Shown here piece by piece: positions 44,622 through 51,959 of a DNA stretch of 64,000 bases. The notes below the pieces were generated by a model. That model did no database searches, was not told the DNA's origin, and saw only the letters and a program-made list of their open reading frames with translations. How positions within the stretch are numbered: position 1 is the stretch's first letter; the number at the start of each line of letters is the position of its first letter. This DNA comes from Halovivax ruber XH-70 (GTDB lineage: Archaea > Halobacteriota > Halobacteria > Halobacteriales > Natrialbaceae), in the NCBI RefSeq assembly GCF_000328525.1, contig NC_019964.1:2728001-2792000 (forward strand), given 5' to 3'. The translations under genes were made by a program, and so were the position numbers.

Positions 44622-45542
44622 ATGCAGGACGCTCGCATTCTCGTCACCGGCGGCGCGGGATTCATCGGGTCGAACCTCGCGAATACGCTCGCGGCGGACA
44701 ACGAGGTCGTCGCGCTCGACAACGGCTATCTGGGAACTGCGGACAATCTCGACGACGGCGTCGAATACGTCGAGCGAGACGTCCTGGAAGACGACCTGCC
44801 GACCGACGTGGACGTCGTCTTCCACCTCGCTGCCCGCTCGAGTCGCCAGATGTTAGAGGACGAACCGCGCCAGGGCGCCCGGGTCAACGTCGAAGGGTTC
44901 GTCAACGTCGTCGAACAGGCACTCGACGACGGCTGTGACACGTTCGTCTACGCCTCGACATCATCGATCTACGGCTCCCGACGCGACCCGTCGCCCGAAG
45001 ATCTAGACATCGAGGCCGCGACGGGCTACGACGCCTCGATGCTCGGACGCGAACGCTACGCCGAGTACTACAGCAACTTCCACGACGACGTCACGCTCGC
45101 CGGGATGCGCTTCTTCTCGGTCTATCAGGGCTACGGTGGTGCCGAGGAACACAAAGGTGAGTACGCCAACACGGTCTCGCAGTTTACGGACGAGATCGCG
45201 AACGGACGCGCCCCGGTTCTCTGGGCCGACGGCAGTCAGACGCGGGACTTCACCCACGTCTCGGATATCGTCGACGGACTCGAACTCGCCGCCGATCACG
45301 AGGCGGACGGCGTGTACAACCTCGGGACAGGCGAGGCCTACTCGTTCAACGAGATGGTAGACATGATCAACGAGGTGCTCGGCACCGACGTCGACCCCGA
45401 GTACGAGCCGGTCCCGATCGACAATTACGTCTTTCACACCTGCGCCGACAGCTCGAAGTTCCGGGCGGAGACCGGCTGGGAACCCGCGATCGACTTCGAA
45501 GACGGCGTCGAGCGCGTCTGCGAACCTTATCTGAACGAGTGA
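44622..45542 (+). CDS. NAD-dependent sugar epimerase/dehydratase (SDR), Lys-to-Met in YxxxK
   Basis: 306 residues from ATG 44622, with GGAG 6 nt upstream. Extended SDR: ILVTGGAGFIGSNLA (NAD), FHLAARSSRQM, YASTSSIYG, DGSQTRDFTHVSDIVDGLELA and EYEPVP. The catalytic YxxxK should read YDASK; the sequence gives YDASM (Tyr-Asp-Ala-Ser-Met, codon ATG). Without Lys the classical mechanism is weakened. Family otherwise clearly UDP-glucose 4-epimerase-like; last gene of the envelope block. Confidence 0.88.
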   Translation: MQDARILVTGGAGFIGSNLANTLAADNEVVALDNGYLGTADNLDDGVEYVERDVLEDDLPTDVDVVFHLAARSSRQMLEDEPRQGARVNVEGFVNVVEQALDDGCDTFVYASTSSIYGSRRDPSPEDLDIEAATGYDASMLGRERYAEYYSNFHDDVTLAGMRFFSVYQGYGGAEEHKGEYANTVSQFTDEIANGRAPVLWADGSQTRDFTHVSDIVDGLELAADHEADGVYNLGTGEAYSFNEMVDMINEVLGTDVDPEYEPVPIDNYVFHTCADSSKFRAETGWEPAIDFEDGVERVCEPYLNE

Positions 45543-45662
45543 GGCTGAACGAGTGAGCGTTCGTGAACGGAGCGGGTTTCGAGAACCGTGACCGGTCGGC
45601 GTCCGTGGCCATGCGACACGAGGCGTCGACCGGCGCGTGTGATCCCTGAACGTCCTTCGTCC

Positions 45663-46004
45663 CTACCGCCGCGATTCGAGGGCCGAAAGCAAGTCCGTGA
45701 GGTCCATCTCCTTCATCGAGAGCAAGACGAGCAAGTGATAGACGAGGTCGGCGGATTCGGCGGCCAGTTCGTCCGAGTCGTCGTCCTTCGCGGCGAGGAC
45801 GACCTCCGTCGATTCCTCGCCGATCTTCTCGAGGACGGCGTTCTCGCCCTTTTCGTGGTCGAACAGCGACGCCGTGTACGACCCCTCCGGTCGGGTCGCT
45901 TTCCGATCCTCGATGACGGCGAAGAGGTCCGCGAGGACCTGCGGATCCGGTTCCGACGCATCCGGCTCCGTCCCATCCGTCGATACCGGGGCGTCGTCAC
46001 TCAT
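45663..46004 (-). CDS. hisE: Phosphoribosyl-ATP pyrophosphatase
   Basis: About 113 residues from ATG 46004 (MSDDAPVSTDGTEPD acidic start). Core: LADLFAVIEDRKATRPEGSYTASLFDHEKGENAVLEKIGEESTEVVLAAKDDDSDELAAESADLVYHLLVLL, with E-E-x-x-E and D-x-x-x-H metal sites. Second step of histidine synthesis. Monofunctional. Followed on the same strand by DUF151 and pdxT upstream, 40 bp apart. Confidence 0.95.
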   Translation of the reverse strand: MSDDAPVSTDGTEPDASEPDPQVLADLFAVIEDRKATRPEGSYTASLFDHEKGENAVLEKIGEESTEVVLAAKDDDSDELAAESADLVYHLLVLLSMKEMDLTDLLSALESRR

Positions 46005-46044
46005 GGCAACGCACCCTCCACTGTGCGCCCGCCGGTGGCGACAC

Positions 46045-46512
46045 TCACGCCGCCTCACCCCCGAGCTCACGGATGTCCGTGAGTTCGTCGTACTGCGCTG
46101 GATCCTCGCTGCTCCGTTCGAACACCGACTCCGAGATTTCGATCGGCACGTTCGTCCGCGCGGCGAGCGCGAGCGAGTCGCTGGGGCGGGCGTCGATCAC
46201 GACGCTCTCGCGCGGCGTGGTCAGGTGGAGATCGGCGATGAACGTGCCGCCGTCCTCGCCGCGTTCCTCGAGATCGCTCACGACGACGCGTTCGACGCGA
46301 CCGCCCAGTTCCTCCATCACGTCGAGCAAGAGATCGTGCGTGAGCGGGCGCCCGATGTCCGTCGCCTCGAGCCCGCGAGCGATGCTGGTCGCCTCCTCGG
46401 CCCCCACGAAGATAGGGAGCACCTCGGTCTCGCCCGCCACGCCGAGGACGACCACCGGAACCGGTCCCGATGGCGTCCCGGCGAGGCGAACACCGTCGAT
46501 ACTCGCGTCCAT
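46045..46512 (-). CDS. DUF151 bifunctional nuclease-like protein
   Basis: About 155 residues from ATG 46512 (MDASIDGVRLAGTPSGPVPVVVL). Motifs VLPIFVGAEEATSIARGLEATDIGRPLTHDLLLDVMEELGG and VVIDARPSDSLALAARTNVPIEIS (RPSDSLALA is the family signature). Some plant members have DNase/RNase activity; archaeal role is unknown. Confidence 0.9.
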   Translation of the reverse strand: MDASIDGVRLAGTPSGPVPVVVLGVAGETEVLPIFVGAEEATSIARGLEATDIGRPLTHDLLLDVMEELGGRVERVVVSDLEERGEDGGTFIADLHLTTPRESVVIDARPSDSLALAARTNVPIEISESVFERSSEDPAQYDELTDIRELGGEAA

Positions 46513-46677
46513 ACGGATGCGACGGGACCGACCGGGAAAAACCCCTGCGACACCGGTGAGCGACGCGAGGTCACTCGGATAGCGACGAGCGCCACGGACC
46601 GGCTCGAGCGGGCACGGCCCCCGCGATACCACTCGGGCGATCGGTCGGCCGGCTCCAGTTGCCGCGGCCCCGCGGGG

Positions 46678-47283
46678 TCACTCGGGCGAGCTGGCGGCCG
46701 GCTCGGGCTCGAAGAATGCGAGTTCGTGCAACCGATCGTCGGGCGTCAGTTCCGGGTGGAACGCGGTCGCCAGGATCGGTCCCTGCCTGACCGCGACGGG
46801 GCGGTCATCGACGGTCGCGAGGATCGTGGCGTCACCGACGGTGTCGATCGCCGGGGCGCGGATGAAGACGGCCGGAAACGGCTCGTCGAGTCCGGCGACA
46901 TCGAGCCTGGCCTCGAAACTGTCGCGCTGGCGGCCGAAGGCGTTGCGTTCGACTGTCACGTCGAGGAGGTCGAGTTCGTCGATGCGGTCGTCCCCGGCAT
47001 CGGCCGAGACGACGATCAGGCCCGCACACGTCGCGAAGAGTGGCCGCCCGGACGCGACGTGTTCCCGGATTTCGGGGGCGATCCCCGCCCGGTGGAGCGT
47101 CCGCGAGATAGTCGTCGACTCGCCGCCAGGGAGCGCGAGCACGTCACACTCGGGGATTACCCCCGGTTCGCGCACCTCGTGGACCGACACGGACCGACCA
47201 CGGCGATCGCACACCCGTTCGATGGCCCGCACGTGCTCCTCGACGTCGCCCTGTACGGCGACGACGCCAGCGGTCAGTGACAT
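46678..47283 (-). CDS. pdxT: Pyridoxal 5'-phosphate synthase glutaminase subunit
   Basis: 201 residues, class I glutaminase: AVQGDVEEHVRAIER, LPGGESTTISRTL, catalytic Cys in LFATCAGLIVVS, and His-x-Glu in AFHPEL. Supplies ammonia to PdxS for vitamin B6 synthesis; pdxS is not in this window. Confidence 0.95.
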   Translation of the reverse strand: MSLTAGVVAVQGDVEEHVRAIERVCDRRGRSVSVHEVREPGVIPECDVLALPGGESTTISRTLHRAGIAPEIREHVASGRPLFATCAGLIVVSADAGDDRIDELDLLDVTVERNAFGRQRDSFEARLDVAGLDEPFPAVFIRAPAIDTVGDATILATVDDRPVAVRQGPILATAFHPELTPDDRLHELAFFEPEPAASSPE

Positions 47284-47430
47284 GGCTGGACTTCGGATGG
47301 GGTGGATAAAAACGCCGCGTCAGCGAGCGATCGACCGCACAGGCAATCGGAGTGGACACTGCAGGTGGGAGCCGAACACGCTGCAGGTGCTACAGATCCA
47401 CAGAAGGCGTCTCTCGATTCCGTTCGCCGA

Positions 47431-47592
47431 TCAGGAAATGAACGACAGCACCTGAATGACGACGCCGAGCAGGAGCCCGAACACGATGATGGTCTTCGGG
47501 TCGATACGGATGGCCTTGTCGTCCTCCGAGTCGAAGTACCGGACCAGTCCGGCACTGGACATCAGCCCGCCCGTGTTCTGTCCTTTGTCCAT
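47431..47592 (-). CDS. secG: Preprotein translocase subunit SecG (Sec61 beta)
   Basis: 53 residues from ATG 47592: MDKGQNTGGLMSSAGLVRYF at the start, then D-S-E-D-D-K-A-I-R-I-D-P and one membrane helix (about residues 35-52, TIIVFGLLLGVVIQVLSFIS). The pattern SSAGLVRYFDxE...IDP is the archaeal Sec61-beta signature. Too short for ordinary gene finding. Part of the SecYEG channel. Confidence 0.93.
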   Translation of the reverse strand: MDKGQNTGGLMSSAGLVRYFDSEDDKAIRIDPKTIIVFGLLLGVVIQVLSFIS

Positions 47593-47875
47593 GTCCCCCG
47601 TTCAGCGGTCGGCGAAACTAAACCTTTCGACCGATCGTGAACCGATTGAGCGGCTCCAGTATCACCCCAAAGTGGGACTAAACGCGGAGCGAGCGCGTCG
47701 AACGCGCTAGCAGGTGTGAGCCTGGGGCAGTCGGTCTGAGCCGGCCCGGCGATGGAGTCGCGCCGACAGAAGGTGTCTGTAATACGCCATAGTCGGCATA
47801 AATTTAGCAGTAGATATAAAATAGCATTGGTAATAAACCGGTGTGTTTTTGACGGTTACCCGTGTGCATCCGGGT

Positions 47876-48733
47876 ATGAGCACGGCCCTCGTCAGGCTGG
47901 TCGATCGCGTTCGTCAGCCCGAGTACACCGGTGCGAATCGCTGCATTCCCTGTACGATCGTAAACGTCGTCCTGGCCCTCGCGTTTGCCATCGCCGTCGG
48001 CGGCGTCGTGGGAATCGTCGGCAGGGCGGCGACGGGCGCACTCGCGGCCAGCGTGGTCCTCGTCGTGTCGCTGCTGGCCATCTACGTCCGTGGCTATCTC
48101 GTCCCGGGCACACCAACGTTCACCAAGCGGTACTTCCCGGATCGCGTCCTGGCGTGGTTCGACAAGGAACCCGCACTGGCGTCCCAGAACGACGGGCAGA
48201 CGCAGGGCGACGAAGGGAGCGGGAAGTTCGACCCCGAACGCATCCTCGTCGACGGTGGCGTCACCGTCCCCTGTGAAGACGAAGAAGACCTCTGTCTCGC
48301 CGACGGCCTGCGCGAACGCTGGCGGAGCCACGTCGTCGACGTGCGCCAGGGTGACCGGGTCGAACAGGTCGCCGCCTTCGTCGAACGCGACCCCGAGACG
48401 ATCACGCTGGACGACGACCCGTCCGAAGACCGCATCGTCGCCGTCGGGACGGAGGGCGGCGCCGTCGCCCACTGGGAGTCGGAAGCCGCGCTTGTGGCCG
48501 ATCTGGCCGGCGCTCGGCTCCTGAACGAGCAACTCCCAACCTGGGCTGACCGACCGCTGCACGAACGCGGGCAGATCGTCGGTGGCCTCAGAGCGTTCCT
48601 CGAGACCTGTCCGGCCTGCGACGGGCAGATTTCGATCGACGAGGAGACCGTCGAATCGTGCTGTCGATCCTACGAAGTCTACGCCGTCACCTGTGACGAC
48701 TGCGGGGCCCGACTCCTCGAAGTCTCGGCGTGA
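47876..48733 (+). CDS. Haloarchaeal membrane protein with C-terminal zinc site
   Basis: About 285 residues from ATG 47876 (MSTALVRLVDRVRQPEYTGANRC). CIPC near residue 26-29, two membrane helices (about 30-50, 55-75), a long soluble region with FDPERILVDGGVTVPCEDEEDLCL, and a C-terminal zinc ribbon: CPACDGQIS, CCRSYEVYAVTCDDCGARLL. No named family recognised. Directly upstream of sufS, 127 bp apart, same strand. An extension to 47843 is not supported. Confidence 0.75.
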   Translation: MSTALVRLVDRVRQPEYTGANRCIPCTIVNVVLALAFAIAVGGVVGIVGRAATGALAASVVLVVSLLAIYVRGYLVPGTPTFTKRYFPDRVLAWFDKEPALASQNDGQTQGDEGSGKFDPERILVDGGVTVPCEDEEDLCLADGLRERWRSHVVDVRQGDRVEQVAAFVERDPETITLDDDPSEDRIVAVGTEGGAVAHWESEAALVADLAGARLLNEQLPTWADRPLHERGQIVGGLRAFLETCPACDGQISIDEETVESCCRSYEVYAVTCDDCGARLLEVSA

Positions 48734-48860
48734 GTTAACCACACGCCGGCATAGAAGGGACCAGCGAGGCCACGCGAGGACGGTTGGTCACCGTCATCGA
48801 CGCCGTCGAATCGCGCCGCGACCGAAGGAGTGTTTTCCCTGCAGCCCCAACCTGCGAGTA

Positions 48861-50108
48861 ATGAGTCACCAGCGCGTCGAGCCGCTCGACGTCGAAGCGA
48901 TCCGGGCCGAGTACCCGATCTTGGACCAGTCGGTCGACGGCACGCCGCTCGTCTACCTCGATAGCGCGGCAACGGCCCAGACCCCAGATCCGGTCGTCGA
49001 CGCCATGTCCGACTACTACCGGGAGACGAACGCAAACGTCCACCGCGGCATCCACCACCTGAGCCAGCAGGCGTCGGCCGCCTACGAGGAGGCCCACGAC
49101 CGCGTCGCCGAGTTCGTCGGCGCCAGCGGCGGCCGGAAGGAGCTCGTTTTCACGAAGAACACCACCGAGAGCGAGAATCTGATCGCCCACGCGTGGGGGC
49201 TTCGCGAACTGGGCCCCGGCGACGAGGTCGTCCTCACGCAGATGGAACACCACGCCTCGCTGGTCACCTGGCAGCAGGTCGCGATGCGCACCGGCGCCGA
49301 CGTGAAGTACATCGAGGTCACCGAGGACGGCCGCCTCGACATGGACCACGCCCGCGAGTGCATCACGGACGACACCGCGATGCTCTCGGCGGTCCACGTC
49401 TCGAACACGCTGGGAACGGTCAACCCCGTGAACGAGCTGGTCGACCTCGCCCACGAGCACGACGCGCTGACATTCATCGACGGCGCACAGGCGGTGCCGA
49501 CCCGCCCCGTCGACGTCGAGGCCATCGACGCCGACTTCTACGCCTTCTCCGGGCACAAGATGGCCGGCCCGACGGGGATCGGCTGTCTCTACGGGAAGGA
49601 GGCACTCCTCGCGGAACTCGACCCCTACCTCTACGGCGGCGGCATGATCCGGAAGGTCACCTACGACGACTCGACCTGGGGTGAGGTCCCCTGGAAGTTC
49701 GAACCCGGCACGCCGCCGATCGCCGAGGCCGTCGGGCTCCACGCCGCGGTCGACTACCTGGAGGAGATCGGGATGGAGCGTGTCCAGGCCCACGAGGAGC
49801 ACCTCGCCGAAGCGGCCTACGACGCCCTCTCCGACATCGACGGGCTGACCATCTACGGCCCCGAACCCGGGCCGGATCGGGCTGGCCTCGTGAGCTTCAC
49901 ACTGGAGAACGTCCACGCCCACGACCTGGCGTCGATCTGTAACGACCACGCCGTCGCTATCCGCGCGGGCGACCACTGCACCCAGCCGCTGCACGACACC
50001 CTCGGCGTCGCGGCGACGGCCCGTGCCTCGTTCTACGTCTACAACACCGTCGACGAGATCGAGCCGCTCGTCGAGGCGATCGAAGACGCCCAGTCGCTGT
50101 TCGCCTGA
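48861..50108 (+). CDS. sufS: Cysteine desulfurase SufS
   Basis: About 415 residues from ATG 48861 (MSHQRVEPLDVEAIRAEYPILDQ). PLP-fold type I: IRAEYPILDQ, NANVHRGIHHLSQQA, PLP lysine in FYAFSGHKMAGPTGIG, and the active Cys in RAGDHCTQPLHD. Takes sulfur from cysteine for iron-sulfur cluster assembly. Its partner SufU is 3.3 kb away on the same strand instead of next to it. Confidence 0.96.
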   Translation: MSHQRVEPLDVEAIRAEYPILDQSVDGTPLVYLDSAATAQTPDPVVDAMSDYYRETNANVHRGIHHLSQQASAAYEEAHDRVAEFVGASGGRKELVFTKNTTESENLIAHAWGLRELGPGDEVVLTQMEHHASLVTWQQVAMRTGADVKYIEVTEDGRLDMDHARECITDDTAMLSAVHVSNTLGTVNPVNELVDLAHEHDALTFIDGAQAVPTRPVDVEAIDADFYAFSGHKMAGPTGIGCLYGKEALLAELDPYLYGGGMIRKVTYDDSTWGEVPWKFEPGTPPIAEAVGLHAAVDYLEEIGMERVQAHEEHLAEAAYDALSDIDGLTIYGPEPGPDRAGLVSFTLENVHAHDLASICNDHAVAIRAGDHCTQPLHDTLGVAATARASFYVYNTVDEIEPLVEAIEDAQSLFA

Positions 50109-50496
50109 GCGGGTTCGTGTGCTTCTGCCGGTTGTCGGCCGTGAGCCAGTGGCGAGTATATCCAGTCACCGCACATCCTGGCGAGTGCCAACCGACCCAA
50201 ATCACGAGCGGGCGGATCCGCTGTTCGCCACCGGCCCCGGTCCTGTATAATTCAATATCTTATTATATAGCACAAATATTATTAGGGAGGCGGTCGTATC
50301 GAGTGTCGAGGCGGCATTCCACTACATCGTCGGAATTCGGGCGTCACCCCCGATCGAGTCCAGCCGCCTATCCGGCCTCCCGATCGATGTCGTTCGAGCG
50401 ACGGCGTCACGTCGGTCCCCGTGTACGACGTTCGACGAACGAGTGCGAGGACACGCTGCGGCCCGACGAGCGGAGAGAAATTGGATCGAGCGGCGG
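50109..50496. other. Gene-free stretch after sufS with an AT-rich island
   Basis: 388 bp. At 50244-50286 there is a run of about 43 bp that is almost all A/T (TATAATTCAATATC..., ATATTATTAGG), very unlike the flanks. No ORF, tRNA or IS end was recognised around it. It could be a promoter cluster or a transfer scar. Confidence 0.5.
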
Positions 50497-50769
50497 CTAC
50501 GAAGACGACGAGCCAGAGAGCTCGTTGACGTCTTCCACGGCGAGCGGACAGCCACACGGGGCGGCCCGCGCGTCCATCGGCCCGCGGATCGTGAACGACA
50601 CGACTGGCGTGCCACACTGCGGACACCGCGACAGGCTCGAAGCTCCCGCGTCGCCCTCCCGGCCGTCGCGAGGCCGGTCCTCACGATCGTCGCGACCACG
50701 GTCGTCGTGAGGCGGTGCCTCACCGTCGCCACGATTACCAGCGTCGCGACTCGGCGTTCGATCAGTCAC
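50497..50769 (-). CDS. Small haloarchaeal zinc-ribbon protein
   Basis: About 90 residues from GTG 50769. Arg/Asp-rich disordered N-terminus, then CPQCGTPVVSFTIRGPMDARAAPCGCPLAVEDVNEL, a Cys-rich ribbon with CxxC and CxC. The pattern (R-C-P-x-C-G-T-x-V...RGPxDxxAxPCG) recurs in haloarchaeal hypothetical proteins. Start codon uncertain; the frame is open upstream to 50895. Role unknown. Confidence 0.6.
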   Translation of the reverse strand: MTDRTPSRDAGNRGDGEAPPHDDRGRDDREDRPRDGREGDAGASSLSRCPQCGTPVVSFTIRGPMDARAAPCGCPLAVEDVNELSGSSSS

Positions 50770-50869
50770 GCCACCCACCCCGCGTGACCCCCACCACCGA
50801 TGCGTGGAGTGACACCGAACACAGACGCGAGGCTGGTGAAAACGGGCGATTCGACGGTCGTGCGAGAGG

Positions 50870-50877
50870 TTTATATC
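50870..50877 (+). promoter_or_regulatory. TATA box of the putative structured RNA
   Basis: TTTATATC flanked by GC-rich sequence, centred about 25 nt before 50898 where folded sequence begins. Confidence 0.55.
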
Positions 50878-50896
50878 TCGCGGGTGGGTACGCAAT

Positions 50897-51015
50897 CATG
50901 GCTTCGGCCTATGCGGCTGGAAGCCACAGTCTCGGGTGCTTTGGACACCCGGGACGTTTTCGTGCCCGTCCCCCAGGCGAGTGGAGACTGTTCGGCTTCC
51001 AGCCATCAGTATGGG
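50897..51015 (+). ncRNA. Candidate structured RNA of unknown family
   Basis: About 110 nt that folds extensively. A UUCG-capped hairpin begins it (CATGGC TTCG GCC-T-ATG, near 50897-50913). A 19-bp helix joins 50915-50933 to 50984-51004 (GGCTGGAAGCCACAGTCTC with its complement, interrupted only by a 2-nt bulge TC). Inside are hairpins GGGTG/CACCC (50934-50938 with 50946-50950) and GGGACG/CGTCCC (50951-50956 with 50967-50972). A 45-codon frame (ATG 50898, stop near 51035) is present, but its codon use is poor in G/C at third positions unlike the neighbours, so RNA is favoured. It does not match tRNA, RNase P or SRP RNA as I know them; H/ACA guide RNA is possible. Confidence 0.5.
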
Positions 51016-51434
51016 TTATTGTTACTTATATCTAACTAGTAACCATGTAATTAAGCATCTAAATTGAGACGGCGACGCTGTCTACGACGGGGTAAGACTG
51101 GGACGAGATTATTAGAGAGAAAGAGGATAAAGAAGGTAGATCAGTTGGTTTCATGAAATCGGCGAGATGCACACAACGACATCGTGACAGACAGCGTCCT
51201 CAGCCCCTAGGGGTCACCCCAGACAGAAGTACCCCTGGCGTCGAGGTCGATCTCGACAACTTCAGAAGGATCCTTTGGAGGTGAAAATCGGCAAAATATG
51301 GCCGAGTACGGCCGCATCTACTACCGTTTTAGACAGTTCCTTGAAGAGATACTCACAAATCCTCACGGAACGAGAGCGATAAAATGGTTTCCCGGCCAGA
51401 ACCTTCATCGTAGCTTACTCTCAACCCAGATGGT
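51016..51434. other. AT-richer, palindrome-rich stretch before the lipoprotein gene
   Basis: About 420 bp with clearly lower GC than the surroundings. It contains several short palindromes: CCCCTAGGGG near 51205, GTCGAG-N6-CTCGAC at 51240-51257, AAGGATCCTT near 51267 and GGCCG-N4-CGGCC near 51301. No convincing gene. It may hold further RNA or be remnant DNA of transfer. Confidence 0.5.
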
Positions 51435-51833
51435 ATGAAACGTCGAACCTTCCTGGCTTTGGCAGGAGCATCGATCCCAGCGACACTCGCCGGGTGTACT
51501 GAGAGCGAGTCCAGCGACCGACAGTCGGGCGACGATGGCGGGTCAGGAGACGGTGACGGCCCAGTCCAGTTCATCGATCACGAGTGGTACAACAACGGCG
51601 CCTACGACGCAGGCGTTACCGGCCAACTCGAAAATGTCTCCGGGGATACGCTCAGTTACGTCGAAGTGAGTGTCTACTTCCTCGACGAAGATGGGACCCA
51701 GTTCGAGGAGAGTCTCGACAACACGAACGAACTTGCCGATGGTCGAACCTGGGAATTCGACGCGATGTTCCTGAGTGACGATCCTAGCCGCGTCGACGAC
51801 TACGAAATCGAGTGGGACGTCACCGACTTCTGA
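51435..51833 (+). CDS. Tat-exported lipoprotein with FxLYD-like domain
   Basis: 132 residues. MKRRTFLALAGASIPATLAGCTE: twin-arginine signal and lipobox LAGC (Cys21). After a Ser/Asp/Gly linker, the C-terminal domain reads VQFIDHEWYNNGAYDAGVTGQLENVSGDTLSYVEVSVYFLDEDGTQF, the FxLYD/DUF3426-type beta-sandwich pattern common in haloarchaeal lipoproteins. Surface-anchored; function unknown. Confidence 0.85.
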   Translation: MKRRTFLALAGASIPATLAGCTESESSDRQSGDDGGSGDGDGPVQFIDHEWYNNGAYDAGVTGQLENVSGDTLSYVEVSVYFLDEDGTQFEESLDNTNELADGRTWEFDAMFLSDDPSRVDDYEIEWDVTDF

Positions 51834-51959
51834 GCGAATCGGGAGTACCGGCCGCGCGATTGGCACGTCGATCCTGTTGATTCTGAGAAAGCGCAACTAG
51901 TGAGACACCTCGTAGACGGCGGACGACTGGTGCAGGCAGACACCGAGAGCGACTCGCAC

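Noticed and set aside
47655-47680. CCCCAAAGTGGG hairpin-like motif before the membrane zinc protein gene
   Set aside because: I have a feeling that similar motifs are dispersed in haloarchaea but cannot support it; pairing is short and interrupted.
50897-51015. Identity as the haloarchaeal H/ACA guide RNA
   Set aside because: A short stretch (ATGCGG) is complementary to part of 23S rRNA near the 1940 region as I remember it, but both guide arms and ACA positions do not fit. Left open as a check only.
50898-51035. 45-codon ORF with leaderless-type TATA spacing inside the candidate RNA
   Set aside because: Third-position G/C is only about half, unlike neighbouring genes near 90 percent, and the DNA is strongly self-complementary. 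Kept as RNA, though a small protein cannot be excluded.
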